A stretch of DNA of 64,000 bases, taken from positions 1,178,001 to 1,242,000 of the forward strand of contig CAMRHE010000322.1 of assembly GCA_947044405.1 (NCBI GenBank). The letters are read 5' to 3'. The position numbers and the translations under genes were made by a program. Each line of letters begins with the position of its first letter. Within the stretch, counting starts at the first letter, position 1. The notes under the pieces are model-generated. The model was not told the DNA's origin. It saw only the letters and a program-made list of their open reading frames with translations, and did not search any database. This document shows, one piece after another, positions 33,178 through 43,529 of this stretch. The stretch is from Leptodactylus fallax (Eukaryota; Chordata; Amphibia; Anura; Leptodactylidae).

Positions 33178-34294
33178 TATGGCATCCCCGAGCTGGCTAT
33201 GGCTGGGCTGAGGGTGATCTCTGTGCATTGTATTATTTCCTGTTGCTTCATAGCCTGTGTGACATAGCAGGGGGTCCTGAGTCTCACACAACACAGCGCC
33301 ACCTAGTGAGCCTCACACATGCATTACACCTCCCATAGGATTGAATAGTAACCAAATGTCCAATGGGAGGACATTGCCTGGGAAAAGGGGAGGAGTCAGC
33401 TGATCACTGGGTCCCCATGGTAACACCCCTGCAGGAAGGTCCTGCGTGTGAGGAGTTAGAAGTGTGGAGTGTTAGGAGGAGGAGGTGAGGAGATAAGTGT
33501 GATGTCCTGTGAAGAAAGCAGTGAGTTTAGTGCAGGAATCTCAAGTCCTAGACAGGCCCAGGAAGGTTGGAGAGCTGACATACTCCAGCTATTCAGAAGA
33601 TCCTGTCCCCTGTCTGCCTAGCCATCGCCCTGAAGGAAGTCAAGCATCATTATCTTGTCAGCATGAGACTGTGGAGAGAACATTCTGGAACACGTGCTCC
33701 ATAGCAAGTATCACAGGATCCAGGGGCCAAGGCCAGACCTGTGGAATATCCTGCCACCCTGACTATTGCACCCCGAAACTCTGAGCTATCAGGACCACAT
33801 AACGTGAGTGGGGAATATTATGTGCTAGTATGGTGGGCATCCTCCTATGTGCCAAATAGGAGCCCAGACGCATCTTAGGGCTGTAACACTGAAGTATAAG
33901 GGCTAGGAACACCTTTCATCAAGTCTACCCTGCACCCCAGGACTTTGCTGTGTCACCAGGCGTACCCCGTTGTTTTGTATTGAAGAAACTGTTTAAGCAT
34001 TTGTGCCTCCACACCCATGGAAGTAAAAGTTCAACTTTACAACCGTTTCTGTGTCTGACTCTGCACCGACAACATCAGGGCGCCCCAAACACCACCAGTC
34101 GGCACAGTATAGGGGAAGCGCCCCGGGGGAACAATCACCACCAACATTTGTGCAGCCCCCTCATCACCGGTACCAGTGGTGGTAACGTGGGACAGCACCA
34201 GCGCTGCGCCCTCGTGCCCAGAGACCGTGACAAGTCTGCGCTGTTTGCACCCCGCAATCCCAACTGCAGCGTTACCTTCCATCTGGTCACCGCA
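33178..34294 (+). repeat. Gypsy 5' LTR
   Basis: The 1117 bp run from TATGGCATCC to CACCGCA. The 3' LTR has TGTGGCATCC, so the second base has changed from the canonical TG. All other positions I compared, including long stretches and the translated frames, agree between the two LTRs. Confidence 0.93.
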
Positions 34295-35041
34295 AGAAAA
34301 ACTGGCGTCACGAACAGGATACGGGTGTGTGCCATTTTGAGAAAGTCGCCACGAAAAGTGCGCCAAATTGTCTCCAGAGCATCGGTCTTTATTGTGGACT
34401 TTGCTAAGATCAAGTTTATTCCCTGAGAGTGCTTGCCACAAAGAGGGGGAGCCCTATACCCCTGAAGTAAGCCCAAAAGACTGTCCTCTCAGTGTGTTAC
34501 AGCCCTGGAAGAGTTAAAACGCCCAGGACTTGTTTGCTGCACCACATCGCTGTGTAAGAACGCCAACAAAGGGTTAACTGTACCTTGCAAAAGTGCGGGA
34601 GATTTTTAGCACTGCCCATGAGGCCAGGAGACCCATCTGCCGCCATCTTAGGAGAGCCCAGAATGCTGAGTGCAATGCTCCAGCGCACCCATACAAGAAA
34701 GTGAAAGGCGAACGTGCCAGCGCCATTTCTGACTCTCCGGTGCCGCATCACCGTCCCTGCTGTGCACCGCTGATCTCTGGTCCACGCTGCAGTTGCTGTC
34801 AGTGAGTACTGTGCCTCCCTGTCCTTGTCTTCAGTCCTCCCACGGCCCCAGCGAGTGTTTTCCGTGTACCGTGTCCGTGGGGAGTGCCACCATTAAAGAG
34901 GGGGAGCACACCGTCAGCCTGCATCACATTGACTCTGTTAATAGCTACAGCATTCCAAGTTGTAGTCTCCATTCCCTGCCAGCAAGCAGTTGAGTTTCTT
35001 AAAGAGACGGCGACCTAATTCCAGTCATACCTGCAAACAAC
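34295..35041 (+). promoter_or_regulatory. Gypsy primer-binding site and gag leader
   Basis: Eight bases after the LTR, TGGCGTCACGAACAGGAT (34303-34320) has the look of a primer-binding site complementary to a tRNA 3' end, since it starts TGG. I could not name the tRNA. The remaining roughly 720-nt leader to the gag ATG has no supported gene and probably carries packaging signals. Confidence 0.55.
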
Positions 35042-36130
35042 ATGACTGAGCAAAGTGACATTGTGCCATCTGTTTCTAGTGATCCAGCAGTGCCCATGGC
35101 GAGCAGCCTACCATTCTCCATGCCATTTTACCCTGGCGCACCATGGCTGCCGCGCTACAAAGGGGAGGCGCATACCCTCAGGGACTTTCGTGAGAAGATG
35201 CTGTCTCTCTTCCAGTTCTATCCTCTGAATACAGAACAGCAGATACAGATCCTGCTGGGCCAGCTTGAGGGTGCTGCAGATAGGGAGGTCAAATCCTGGC
35301 CTGCCTCTGACAAAAGAACCCCTGGGCAAATTCTGGACAAACTCCAGGTGAACTTTGACGTGCGATCTGTCTCCGAGGTAAAGATGCGCTTCTTTTCCAG
35401 ACGACAACTACCTGGTGAGACCCTGCGGGACTATGCTTTATCCCTCCAAGAGGCGTTCAGAGCTGTGGTGCAAGTGGATCCACGTGAAAACGTGGACTCT
35501 GATAAAATTTTGCTTGACCGCTTCATAGAAGGGGCGGGTACCACATTGCTCCAGAGTCAGTTGCGAATGCTTGCTGCACAACATCCCAGCATCACGTTTG
35601 CTGACTTCAAGGCCCTTGCCATCCAGGTCTTGGGACAGGAGCAGCCCCAGCCGAGCCCAGTCATCTGTGCTCCCTCACCTGGACCCTCAACAAGCATCGC
35701 TCCAGTTGTCCTGTCACTACCTCTGGGTACCTCACCTGCTGCCCAAACTGCGCAGACTACACCAGCAGACTCCAGAGATGACCTTCTGGCCCGAGTGGAT
35801 CATCTGACCCGTGCCATGGAACAGATCACCGTCCGTCTAGATCGTCTGACCCAGCCGTCTTCATCATCCAGTGATCCTTTGCTAAGTCACAACATCTCAC
35901 CTGAGTCGCCACCCAGACGTCCGTCTTCAGTGAAACCTCCGCAGAGTGAGAGGCCATACTGTACCTATTGCCATAGATATGGACACACCAGGCCTCAGTG
36001 TTTTCAGTTAAACGGGCCACCCCCGAGGCAGCGGGCCGCCCCTCGGGAGGAAAGAAGAAGGGCCCAGGTGAATCTTCAGTGCCATTGTCACGCTTCGTCT
36101 CAGCCTGCCCACACATCACAATCCGGGTGA
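35042..36130 (+). CDS. gag: Gypsy gag (capsid and nucleocapsid)
   Basis: The protein of 362 aa forms the particle and binds the RNA. A Pro-rich N-terminus precedes a retrotransposon gag capsid region (about residues 40-200, with LRDFREKMLSLFQFYPL and LLDRFIEGAG). A disordered Pro/Ser/Thr stretch follows, then one CCHC zinc knuckle (CTYCHRYGHTRPQC, about residues 307-320). It starts at the first ATG after the leader. The last 133 bases overlap pol, which lies in the -1 frame. A GTTAAAC slippery site falls just after the knuckle, so most ribosomes should end here and a fraction should continue into pol. Confidence 0.93.
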   Translation: MTEQSDIVPSVSSDPAVPMASSLPFSMPFYPGAPWLPRYKGEAHTLRDFREKMLSLFQFYPLNTEQQIQILLGQLEGAADREVKSWPASDKRTPGQILDKLQVNFDVRSVSEVKMRFFSRRQLPGETLRDYALSLQEAFRAVVQVDPRENVDSDKILLDRFIEGAGTTLLQSQLRMLAAQHPSITFADFKALAIQVLGQEQPQPSPVICAPSPGPSTSIAPVVLSLPLGTSPAAQTAQTTPADSRDDLLARVDHLTRAMEQITVRLDRLTQPSSSSSDPLLSHNISPESPPRRPSSVKPPQSERPYCTYCHRYGHTRPQCFQLNGPPPRQRAAPREERRRAQVNLQCHCHASSQPAHTSQSG

Positions 36131-39100
36131 ACGGCGTCCCTCTGACAGCGTTGGTGGACACTGGATCTCAGGTAACAACCCTGCGCAAGCAGGTGTTCCT
36201 TGAACATTGGGACTTAGGTGTGTTGAATGGAACACCTGACACATGGATAAATCTGTGTGCCAGCAATGGACAGCCCATACCACAGCAGGGTTATTGGGAA
36301 CCCACTATCCAGATTGGGGACTTGAAACTGCCTAGACAGGGTGTAATTGTCACTGATGTAGAGGATGATAGGTTTGCAGTTGTAATATTAGGCATGAATG
36401 TTTTACGCCATTGCTTTGCAGAAGTGTTGGATGCCTTGCATGCCTCTCTCCTTACAGCTTCTCCCAGTGACCAGCAGAACATTCAGCGGGCCATTCGTGT
36501 ACTCAATGCCCAGCACAAGTTCGCCAACAAACAAGGTGAAATTGGTCGAGTCCGGATCCAAGATACCCGTCCAATAACCCTACAGCCTGGAACAGAAACT
36601 ATAGTGTGGTGCCGTGCCCGTCCGGGCATAGAAAATCAGGACTACGAGGCCTTGCTACAACCCATACAGGTAGATGGCCAACCACTTGTCATGGCTGCCC
36701 GCAGCCTTGTTACAGTTTCCAATGGACGTGTTCCTGTCCGCTTAGTCAACTTGGGCGATGCTCCCGTGAACCTCCACAAGTTCCACTCTGTGGCCCTGCT
36801 ACACCGGTTAGCACCAGAAGACATTCTCTCTGGTGATTCTACCGCGACACAGCGTTCCACCCAAGCTGCTGAGAACATTCAGAATGGAGCCATGAAGTCC
36901 TGGTGGGATGAATTGAACGTGGGAGACACCAATACCCCTATAGAGCACATCAATGGGGTTCGCAATGTGGCCAAGCGTTACCAACAGGCATTCAGCAAAC
37001 ACCCATTGGACTTTGGTAAGACCACGACCATACAACATCACATTCTGACTGGCGACCACCATCCAATCAAGGAGCGTCACCGTCCAATACCACCCACGAT
37101 GTACCAACCGGTGAAAAAGTTGATCCAAGAGATGCGAGATGCTGATGTCATCCGGGAGAGTAACAGCCCCTGGGCAGCCCCGCTAGTCCTTGTCAAGAAG
37201 AAAGACGGAACCCTACGATTTTGTGTGGACTATCGTAAACTCAACAACGTCACGCACAAAGACGCATACCCATTGCCGCGGATTGAGGAATCTCTAACGG
37301 CTTTGGGATCAGCTACCTGTTTCTCGACCCTGGACTTAACCAGTGGATACTGGCAAGTCCCTATGGCGCCTGAAGATCGTGAAAAGACTGCGTTTACGAC
37401 CCCGATGGGACTCTTTGAATTCAATAGTATGCCATTCGGGCTATGTAATGCCCCAGCCACATTCCAACGGCTTATGGAGAGGTGCCTCGGCCATGAGAAT
37501 TTCCAGAGTGTGCTACTGTACCTGGACGATGTTATTGTATTCTCCCGGACATACCAAGAACACCTTCGTCACCTGTCCGAGGTATTCAAGGTACTTATAC
37601 AGCACGGCCTAAAGTTGAAGCCCTCCAAGTGCTACCTGTTGAAACCCCAAGTTCACTACCTTGGGCATGTCGTGAGCGCACAAGGCGTCCAACCTGATCC
37701 TGAAAAGATCACTGCAGTCCAGAACTGGCGAAGACCAACTACCGTCAAAGAAGTCCGAAGCTTCCTTGGATTCGCAGGTTACTACCGGCGTTTCATACCA
37801 CACTTCGCCCAAGTAGCCGAGCCTCTGAATGAGTTGTTGCGCGGTTGTCCCAGAGAAAACTACAACCGAAAGCTTCCGGTAGACTGGACAGCGCGTCAAG
37901 AGGAAGCCTTTCAAGCGCTTAAAGCACTTCTGACGCAACCACCAATTCTAGCCTATCCCGACTACAGTCAGCCATTCCGCTTGTACACAGATGCAAGTCA
38001 CCAAGGTTTGGGTGCAGTGTTGTCCCAGGTTCAGGACAACAAAGAGCGAGTCATCGCCTACGCCAGCAGGAGTCTGAGAGGCGCGGAGAAGAACGACCAG
38101 AACTATAGTTCTTTCAAACTCGAACTTCTGGCGCTTGTCTGGGCCGTGACAGAGAAGTTTAAAGACTACCTGGCTGCCACACCCTTTACCGTGTACACAG
38201 ATAACAATCCATTGGCGCATCTGGACACTGCTCGACTGGGAGCCCTTGAACAACGGTGGGCCTCAAGACTCGCGAATTACAAGTTCTCTGTCAAGTATCG
38301 CAGTGGCAAGTCCAACGCTAACGCTGATGCACTCTCAAGGTTGCCTGTGGGAGAAGAACCACCCCGAGAAGACATCTGGGAAGAGGTGGAGATGCCACCA
38401 TTCTACAACAAGTTTGCCCAACAGGTTGCTATTGGTGTCCCTGTAGAAGGAGAATCTCTGGCGAAAACAGCTGCCGAATCCCTCCAGGAGCCATCTCTGT
38501 GGAAAACGTTCCAAGAAGAGAGCAGAGTTTTAGGAGAATTGTCAGATTTCCTGCTTACAGGAAGAATACCAACCCGTGTAAAGAGAGGTCTTCATGACGT
38601 GGAATTAAAACGCCTTTGGCGACAGAGGAAGCGCCTGTTTGTCCAACGAGGCCTTCTACTTAGAAACACTCTTGATCCTGTCACAGGTGAAAGGCTTCAT
38701 CAGATCCTCGTACCAAGAAGAGACGCACAGATGATACTTGAGGCGTATCATGACAGATCCGGTCACTTCGGGGTACAAAAGACCGAAGCTACCATCCGTC
38801 GTCGCTTCTATTGGGTTGGGATGAGGAGTGACATTGAGAGTTGGTGCCGAGAGTGTCCCGCCTGTAGTATCACCAAGGAAGGTCGAAGAGATCAGAAGGC
38901 CCCTCTACATCCAATTAAGACTCAAAAGCCGTGTGAAATTGTTGCTCTGGACCATGTGAAGTTGGGTCCCACACGTTCCGGCTACAGCTACGCTCTGACA
39001 ATGGTGGATCATTACTCCAAGTTCCTTGTCATCGTGCCTGTCAGAGATCTTACAGCAAGAACTACGGCTGAGACCTTCTACGCAGAGTTTGTCCGCCATT

Positions 39101-40065
39101 ACGGTTGTCCTGAGCATATCCTCACCGACCGTGGATCGGCGTTTGAATCCCAATTGTTCCGTGAGCTGTGTCAGTTCCAAGACTGCAAGAAGTTGCGAAC
39201 CACAGCGTATCACCCTCAAGGGAATGGTATGTGCGAGAAGGCAAATCAAGTGATCATCGGCATGCTAAGAACAGCCGCAGTTACACCTGGTGTTGAGTGG
39301 CCTGAGCGTATCAAGGACTTGGCCTATATTTACAACAACACACCCCAAACATCTACGGGATACGCACCATTTTATCTAATGTTTGGAAGACAAGGTCAAC
39401 TTCCTTCAGACTTAACCCTTGGTGTGAAGGTCCCTGACACCATCAATCCACTACCCATAACAGACTGGGTTGTTGAACACCGCCGACGTATGGAGGAAGC
39501 TAAAGAGATAGTTGAAACGCGCATGGATGAGGTTCGTAGGAGACAACAGGAGGATTACAACCATCGCGCCCATGCAGCGCCCCTGAAAGTTGGCGACCGT
39601 GTATGGTTAAGGAATAACCATCGGAATGGGAAATTGGATCCATTCTGGGAGAAAGAACCATACAGTATCATCTCCATACCATATCCTGAATCCGACGTGT
39701 ATGAGATCTCTAAACCTGGGAGACAGCCCCAAGTAGTACACCGAAACCGTCTGAAGCTGTGCCTTAAAGAAGGACTACCCACAGAGGTGCCCCCAGCTGA
39801 GACAATGAGTACAGAGATCTTGTCACTTTCTGAAGCGAAAGAGAGACCCCCAACGTTAACTGAGCTTATGTGGGCGCCTAAACTACTACCATTTAGCTGT
39901 TATCCACCAATTGCTCTAGTGCAAGAGAACCCTTCGACAGATGATTTAATTGATTTCAGTGACTCTGTTCCTGATCCAAATCTCGTTCCACTTAGGCGTT
40001 CTGAGCGTACCACAAAAGGCATACCTCCAACACGCTATAGTGATGCCATGGCTGTCCTTGGGTAA
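35998..40065 (+). CDS. pol: Gypsy pol (PR-RT-RNase H-integrase)
   Basis: An open frame of 1355 codons. The first ATG at 35998 is probably not used; entry by -1 frameshifting at 36007-36013 is more likely. The domains in order are an aspartic protease (ALVDTGSQ, DTG at residues 54-56), RT with YLDD at 508-511, and RNase H with TDAS at 664-667 and YTDNNPLAHL. Integrase follows, with an HHCC zinc-binding region (about 918-955) and catalytic D985, D1044 and E1080; the last two are separated by 35 residues (DX35E). The C-terminus has a GPY/F-like region but no recognisable chromodomain. All catalytic residues are present and no stop interrupts. Only 583 bp separate it from the 3' LTR. Confidence 0.95.
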   Translation: MFSVKRATPEAAGRPSGGKKKGPGESSVPLSRFVSACPHITIRVNGVPLTALVDTGSQVTTLRKQVFLEHWDLGVLNGTPDTWINLCASNGQPIPQQGYWEPTIQIGDLKLPRQGVIVTDVEDDRFAVVILGMNVLRHCFAEVLDALHASLLTASPSDQQNIQRAIRVLNAQHKFANKQGEIGRVRIQDTRPITLQPGTETIVWCRARPGIENQDYEALLQPIQVDGQPLVMAARSLVTVSNGRVPVRLVNLGDAPVNLHKFHSVALLHRLAPEDILSGDSTATQRSTQAAENIQNGAMKSWWDELNVGDTNTPIEHINGVRNVAKRYQQAFSKHPLDFGKTTTIQHHILTGDHHPIKERHRPIPPTMYQPVKKLIQEMRDADVIRESNSPWAAPLVLVKKKDGTLRFCVDYRKLNNVTHKDAYPLPRIEESLTALGSATCFSTLDLTSGYWQVPMAPEDREKTAFTTPMGLFEFNSMPFGLCNAPATFQRLMERCLGHENFQSVLLYLDDVIVFSRTYQEHLRHLSEVFKVLIQHGLKLKPSKCYLLKPQVHYLGHVVSAQGVQPDPEKITAVQNWRRPTTVKEVRSFLGFAGYYRRFIPHFAQVAEPLNELLRGCPRENYNRKLPVDWTARQEEAFQALKALLTQPPILAYPDYSQPFRLYTDASHQGLGAVLSQVQDNKERVIAYASRSLRGAEKNDQNYSSFKLELLALVWAVTEKFKDYLAATPFTVYTDNNPLAHLDTARLGALEQRWASRLANYKFSVKYRSGKSNANADALSRLPVGEEPPREDIWEEVEMPPFYNKFAQQVAIGVPVEGESLAKTAAESLQEPSLWKTFQEESRVLGELSDFLLTGRIPTRVKRGLHDVELKRLWRQRKRLFVQRGLLLRNTLDPVTGERLHQILVPRRDAQMILEAYHDRSGHFGVQKTEATIRRRFYWVGMRSDIESWCRECPACSITKEGRRDQKAPLHPIKTQKPCEIVALDHVKLGPTRSGYSYALTMVDHYSKFLVIVPVRDLTARTTAETFYAEFVRHYGCPEHILTDRGSAFESQLFRELCQFQDCKKLRTTAYHPQGNGMCEKANQVIIGMLRTAAVTPGVEWPERIKDLAYIYNNTPQTSTGYAPFYLMFGRQGQLPSDLTLGVKVPDTINPLPITDWVVEHRRRMEEAKEIVETRMDEVRRRQQEDYNHRAHAAPLKVGDRVWLRNNHRNGKLDPFWEKEPYSIISIPYPESDVYEISKPGRQPQVVHRNRLKLCLKEGLPTEVPPAETMSTEILSLSEAKERPPTLTELMWAPKLLPFSCYPPIALVQENPSTDDLIDFSDSVPDPNLVPLRRSERTTKGIPPTRYSDAMAVLG
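36007..36065 (+). promoter_or_regulatory. Candidate -1 ribosomal frameshift signal (gag-pol)
   Basis: GTTAAAC at 36007-36013 sits in the gag frame as CAG TTA AAC, the register required for simultaneous -1 slippage. After an 8-nt spacer comes a GC stem, CCCGAGG (36022-36028) with CCTCGGG (36041-36047). Loop bases GGGCC (36033-36037) can pair with GGCCC (36061-36065), giving an H-type pseudoknot. GTTAAAC is the same heptamer as a known arterivirus frameshift site. The shift leads into the pol frame. Confidence 0.72.
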
Positions 40066-40647
40066 AAGAGGTTAACTGTCTCTGCTTCTGTATATATGTT
40101 ATTCCTGCTCTGATTACATTAATGTTTTTCCTGTGTGTATATACAGTATATATATAATATCTTGCCATGTAATATAGTATTTACATTTATATGCAACAAT
40201 CCAAGCCATAGTGCCTGGCTCACCGAGCCAAGGAAGTTCTGTTACCCCATTGCGGTATGGACATTAGTGCTAGAGTGCCTACTCTTCCTTACAGAAAGGA
40301 CTGTTTATTGTTTCTCAGAGAGACTCTCATGATAATGGACACTCACAAAATTTGTGCCAGAGAGCCTCTGGACCCATTTGCACTACTGTTGTTTCTATAT
40401 GGACTGTCTGATGGTACCGCCAAAAGGTTCCATAAGTCTGAGTTTAATTATCTCTCCGTTACCCTTCAGACTTCTCATGGACATTCCAGGACTATGCCGG
40501 GAGGTCTTACCTCAAGTTTCTAAGTATTATATTTTTCTAAACTGTTAGTGACATTTGCACTTTATTCGTATTTATTAACGTTATGTTACATTTCTCACCT
40601 TCACCCCAGCCCGTCGCCGAGGTCGGCTCAGTGAAAGAGGGGGAGTA
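40066..40647 (+). other. Gypsy 3' untranslated region and polypurine tract
   Basis: There is no env or other ORF of note. The region ends with GTGAAAGAGGGGGAGTA (40631-40647), the polypurine tract that primes plus-strand synthesis, directly before the TGTGG start of the 3' LTR. Confidence 0.8.
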
Positions 40648-41764
40648 TGTGGCATCCCCGAGCTGGCTATGGCTGGGCTGAGGGTGATCTCTGTGCATTG
40701 TATTATTTCCTGTTGCTTCATAGCCTGTGTGACATAGCAGGGGGTCCTGAGTCTCACACAACACAGCGCCACCTAGTGAGCCTCACACATGCATTACACC
40801 TCCCATAGGATTGAATAGTAACCAAATGTCCAATGGGAGGACATTGCCTGGGAAAAGGGGAGGAGTCAGCTGATCACTGGGTCCCCATGGTAACACCCCT
40901 GCAGGAAGGTCCTGCGTGTGAGGAGTTAGAAGTGTGGAGTGTTAGGAGGAGGAGGTGAGGAGATAAGTGTGATGTCCTGTGAAGAAAGCAGTGAGTTTAG
41001 TGCAGGAATCTCAAGTCCTAGACAGGCCCAGGAAGGTTGGAGAGCTGACATACTCCAGCTATTCAGAAGATCCTGTCCCCTGTCTGCCTAGCCATCGCCC
41101 TGAAGGAAGTCAAGCATCATTATCTTGTCAGCATGAGACTGTGGAGAGAACATTCTGGAACACGTGCTCCATAGCAAGTATCACAGGATCCAGGGGCCAA
41201 GGCCAGACCTGTGGAATATCCTGCCACCCTGACTATTGCACCCCGAAACTCTGAGCTATCAGGACCACATAACGTGAGTGGGGAATATTATGTGCTAGTA
41301 TGGTGGGCATCCTCCTATGTGCCAAATAGGAGCCCAGACGCATCTTAGGGCTGTAACACTGAAGTATAAGGGCTAGGAACACCTTTCATCAAGTCTACCC
41401 TGCACCCCAGGACTTTGCTGTGTCACCAGGCGTACCCCGTTGTTTTGTATTGAAGAAACTGTTTAAGCATTTGTGCCTCCACACCCATGGAAGTAAAAGT
41501 TCAACTTTACAACCGTTTCTGTGTCTGACTCTGCACCGACAACATCAGGGCGCCCCAAACACCACCAGTCGGCACAGTATAGGGGAAGCGCCCCGGGGGA
41601 ACAATCACCACCAACATTTGTGCAGCCCCCTCATCACCGGTACCAGTGGTGGTAACGTGGGACAGCACCAGCGCTGCGCCCTCGTGCCCAGAGACCGTGA
41701 CAAGTCTGCGCTGTTTGCACCCCGCAATCCCAACTGCAGCGTTACCTTCCATCTGGTCACCGCA
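40648..41764 (+). repeat. Gypsy 3' LTR
   Basis: The 1117 bp start TGTGGCATCC and end CACCGCA, with canonical TG...CA ends. It is followed by the GATG duplication and the resumed ORF2 of LINE unit 1. Confidence 0.95.
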
Positions 41765-42951
41765 GATGTCGCCCAGAGAGTTGATTGCTGGAAGGGTTGG
41801 TCCTTGACCCTGAGAGAAAGGGTTCACCTTGCCAAAGCCTTCCTGCTCCCGTTGGTGATCTATCTAGGTAGCGTCTGTGCCTTGCCAGAGTCTTGTTGGA
41901 GTAGGATCTGTTGCCTGTTCTTCCAACTGTTATGGGGGAACAGGCTCAACCTAATCAAGAGGGAGGTTACATACCGCACAAGGAGGCTAGGGGGGTTAAA
42001 TATGGTTAACCCCGTGGTGTTCTTAATGAACACCTTTCTTAAGATCAATTTACCAAACCTCTCCGCCGAGGGGGCTCCTTCATGGGTAGCCTCCTGCCAG
42101 GGGTGGTTTCGGCCCTTCTTCCAGAAATGGGAGGCACGAGGGCAAGTGAAAGATCTTCGTGCACCCCATGGATATCTCCCGGCCTATGCTTCCCTGGTCT
42201 TGAAAGTGATTCGTCGGTGGGGTCTGGGGGCGTGGGAGATCAGGACTCAGTCAAGACGTTTTCTTGATGACAAAGTCCTGTTGACCCGCTTCCAGAAGCC
42301 TCTGGCGCTCAAAGATTGCCCAGGAGAAACCTTAGAGGGAGGGTTGCATTTTCTTAACTCCAAAAGGTTTCCTCGGAAGTTTTGGGATCTGACCTGGCGC
42401 TGCCTCCTTGGTAAGTTATATGTTAGGGGGGAACTTGAAGTACCGGAACTCCGACGAGCGAGGCTGCCCTCGGGAGGAGTGTGGCGACATGCTGGAAAGC
42501 ATGGAGCACTTCCTGCTTCAGTGCCCCTTCAATATAAGGGTTTGCAAATTGGTGGGGACCTCCACCGGTTGGCTGCGGCTGGCTGGCCTTTCCTATGCCG
42601 AGTGGGCCTATGGGGCATTCAAACACCTGGAGGGCAGGGACTGCCAGACACTTTTTATAGTTAGCGCAGTGGTTAGGTTCCACTTGTGGTCATCCCTGTG
42701 TCTAGTATCGACGCGAGGCAAAATCCTCCTGGAGGTGGAGGTGGTTAAAAACATTATGGTGGACCTGGTGAGGGTGCGCTCTCGGGAGTATGAGGGGTTG
42801 GGCGCAAAAAGGGCTGGTACCCTCTGGAGGGGTTTCACCTTTTCTGTTCCCTGAGGGATAGAATAAGGGATTAAAAGGTAGTTAGGTTAGGGCCAGATAG
42901 GGAAAGGGAGGGCAAGGTTTTGCACAAGAGGTGGGGTTTGTTTTTTTGGTA

Positions 42952-42979
42952 GGGAGGGACAGGTAGGGATAGGGTAGGG
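42952..42979 (+). other. G-quadruplex motif in LINE 3' UTR (unit 1)
   Basis: Five GGG runs with loops of 1, 7, 3 and 2 nt lie on the sense strand. The motif is conserved at 51553-51580 and 60205-60232. Confidence 0.75.
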
Positions 42980-43398
42980 ATAGATTGATAGATAGGGACA
43001 TAGTGGTAGGGCAAGTAGGCAGGGACGGGCCTCTTGTGCTCTCTTCCTGGTGGAGGGCTGGTGTGTCACCACATAGGCATTTTGTTTTGGAAATAGGATG
43101 AAAGGGTAAGAGGCTTGAGGATAACCGACCCTAGGCCTGTGGGAGGTTTATTGGAGGGAAGGGGGTGTCAACGGTTTATATAAGATTGTGGGTTTTGTTA
43201 TTGTATTTTGTCTGGTTTTCTTGTCTGGTATTTTGTTATTTGCTTTTGCCACTTAACATATTTTTTTTGTTCATTTCCATTTTCATATTCCCATTGTATG
43301 TAGTTAAAAGGGTTTTTTTTTCTTAGGGGGGTAGGTTGTTTGGGAGGGGGGTTTCTTTTGGGGGTGGAGGGTTTGATATATAGGTTTCGTGTGTCCGG

Positions 43399-43529
43399 CC
43401 TGGCTCTGGACTATGCAGACATGGGAGGACATGAGGCGGAGAGCCAGGTCGGTTTTCAGGGGCTTGGTGGCGGGTGGTGCCAGCACCAGGACTATGCGGA
43501 CATGAGAGGACATGGGGCGTGGTGCTGGC
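43399..43529 (+). other. Paired hairpins with shared loop text (unit 1)
   Basis: Hairpin 1 pairs CCTGGCTCT (43399-43407) with AGAGCCAGG (43440-43448). Hairpin 2 pairs GCCAGCACCA (43479-43488) with TGGTGCTGGC (43520-43529). Both stems are perfect but differ in sequence, while the 31-32-nt loops are nearly the same: each starts GGACTATGC and carries two GGACATG-type repeats. Such structures in LINE 3' UTRs often serve RT recognition. Confidence 0.8.

Larger units (their letters stand above)
33178..41764 (+). mobile_element. Ty3/Gypsy LTR retrotransposon, apparently intact
   Basis: The 8,587-bp element has two 1117-bp LTRs, a putative tRNA primer site, overlapping gag and pol in -1 relation, a polypurine tract, and a perfect 4-bp target duplication. 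Domain order protease-RT-RNase H-integrase is that of Ty3/Gypsy. No env-like frame lies between pol and the 3' LTR, so it is a retrotransposon rather than a retrovirus. Open gag and pol, and LTRs that look identical apart from one terminal base, indicate a recent insertion. Confidence 0.95.
30867..42854 (+). pseudogene. LINE ORF2 (unit 1), split by Gypsy insertion
   Basis: ORF2 begins in the TAATG overlap and is open to 33177: APE-type endonuclease with QETRL, GGDFN and SDH motifs, then RT with DQAKAFDRVNHE, GVRQGCPLSPLL and AYADDVTAL. The Ty3/Gypsy element interrupts it just after the palm and thumb. Coding resumes at 41765 with DVAQRVDCWKGWSL, but an extra G near 42426 shifts the frame before the C-terminal Cys-His motif. 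The last part (42436-42854) is open in the shifted frame. Apart from these two lesions it closely resembles the intact unit 2 protein. Confidence 0.88.

Noticed and set aside
33509..33784. 91-codon frame repeated identically at 40979-41254
   Set aside because: It lies inside both Gypsy LTRs, so the identity reflects LTR duplication, not a conserved gene.
34303..34320. Naming the primer tRNA of the Gypsy element
   Set aside because: The sequence starts TGG as expected but I could not match it to a specific tRNA 3' end by eye.
39600..39800. Chromodomain at the Gypsy integrase C-terminus
   Set aside because: The segment reads as the usual GPY/F-like region; the aromatic cage pattern of a chromodomain is not apparent.
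40066..40647. Possible env gene after Gypsy pol
   Set aside because: Only short frames occur, without a signal peptide or membrane anchor; 583 bp is too little for an envelope gene.
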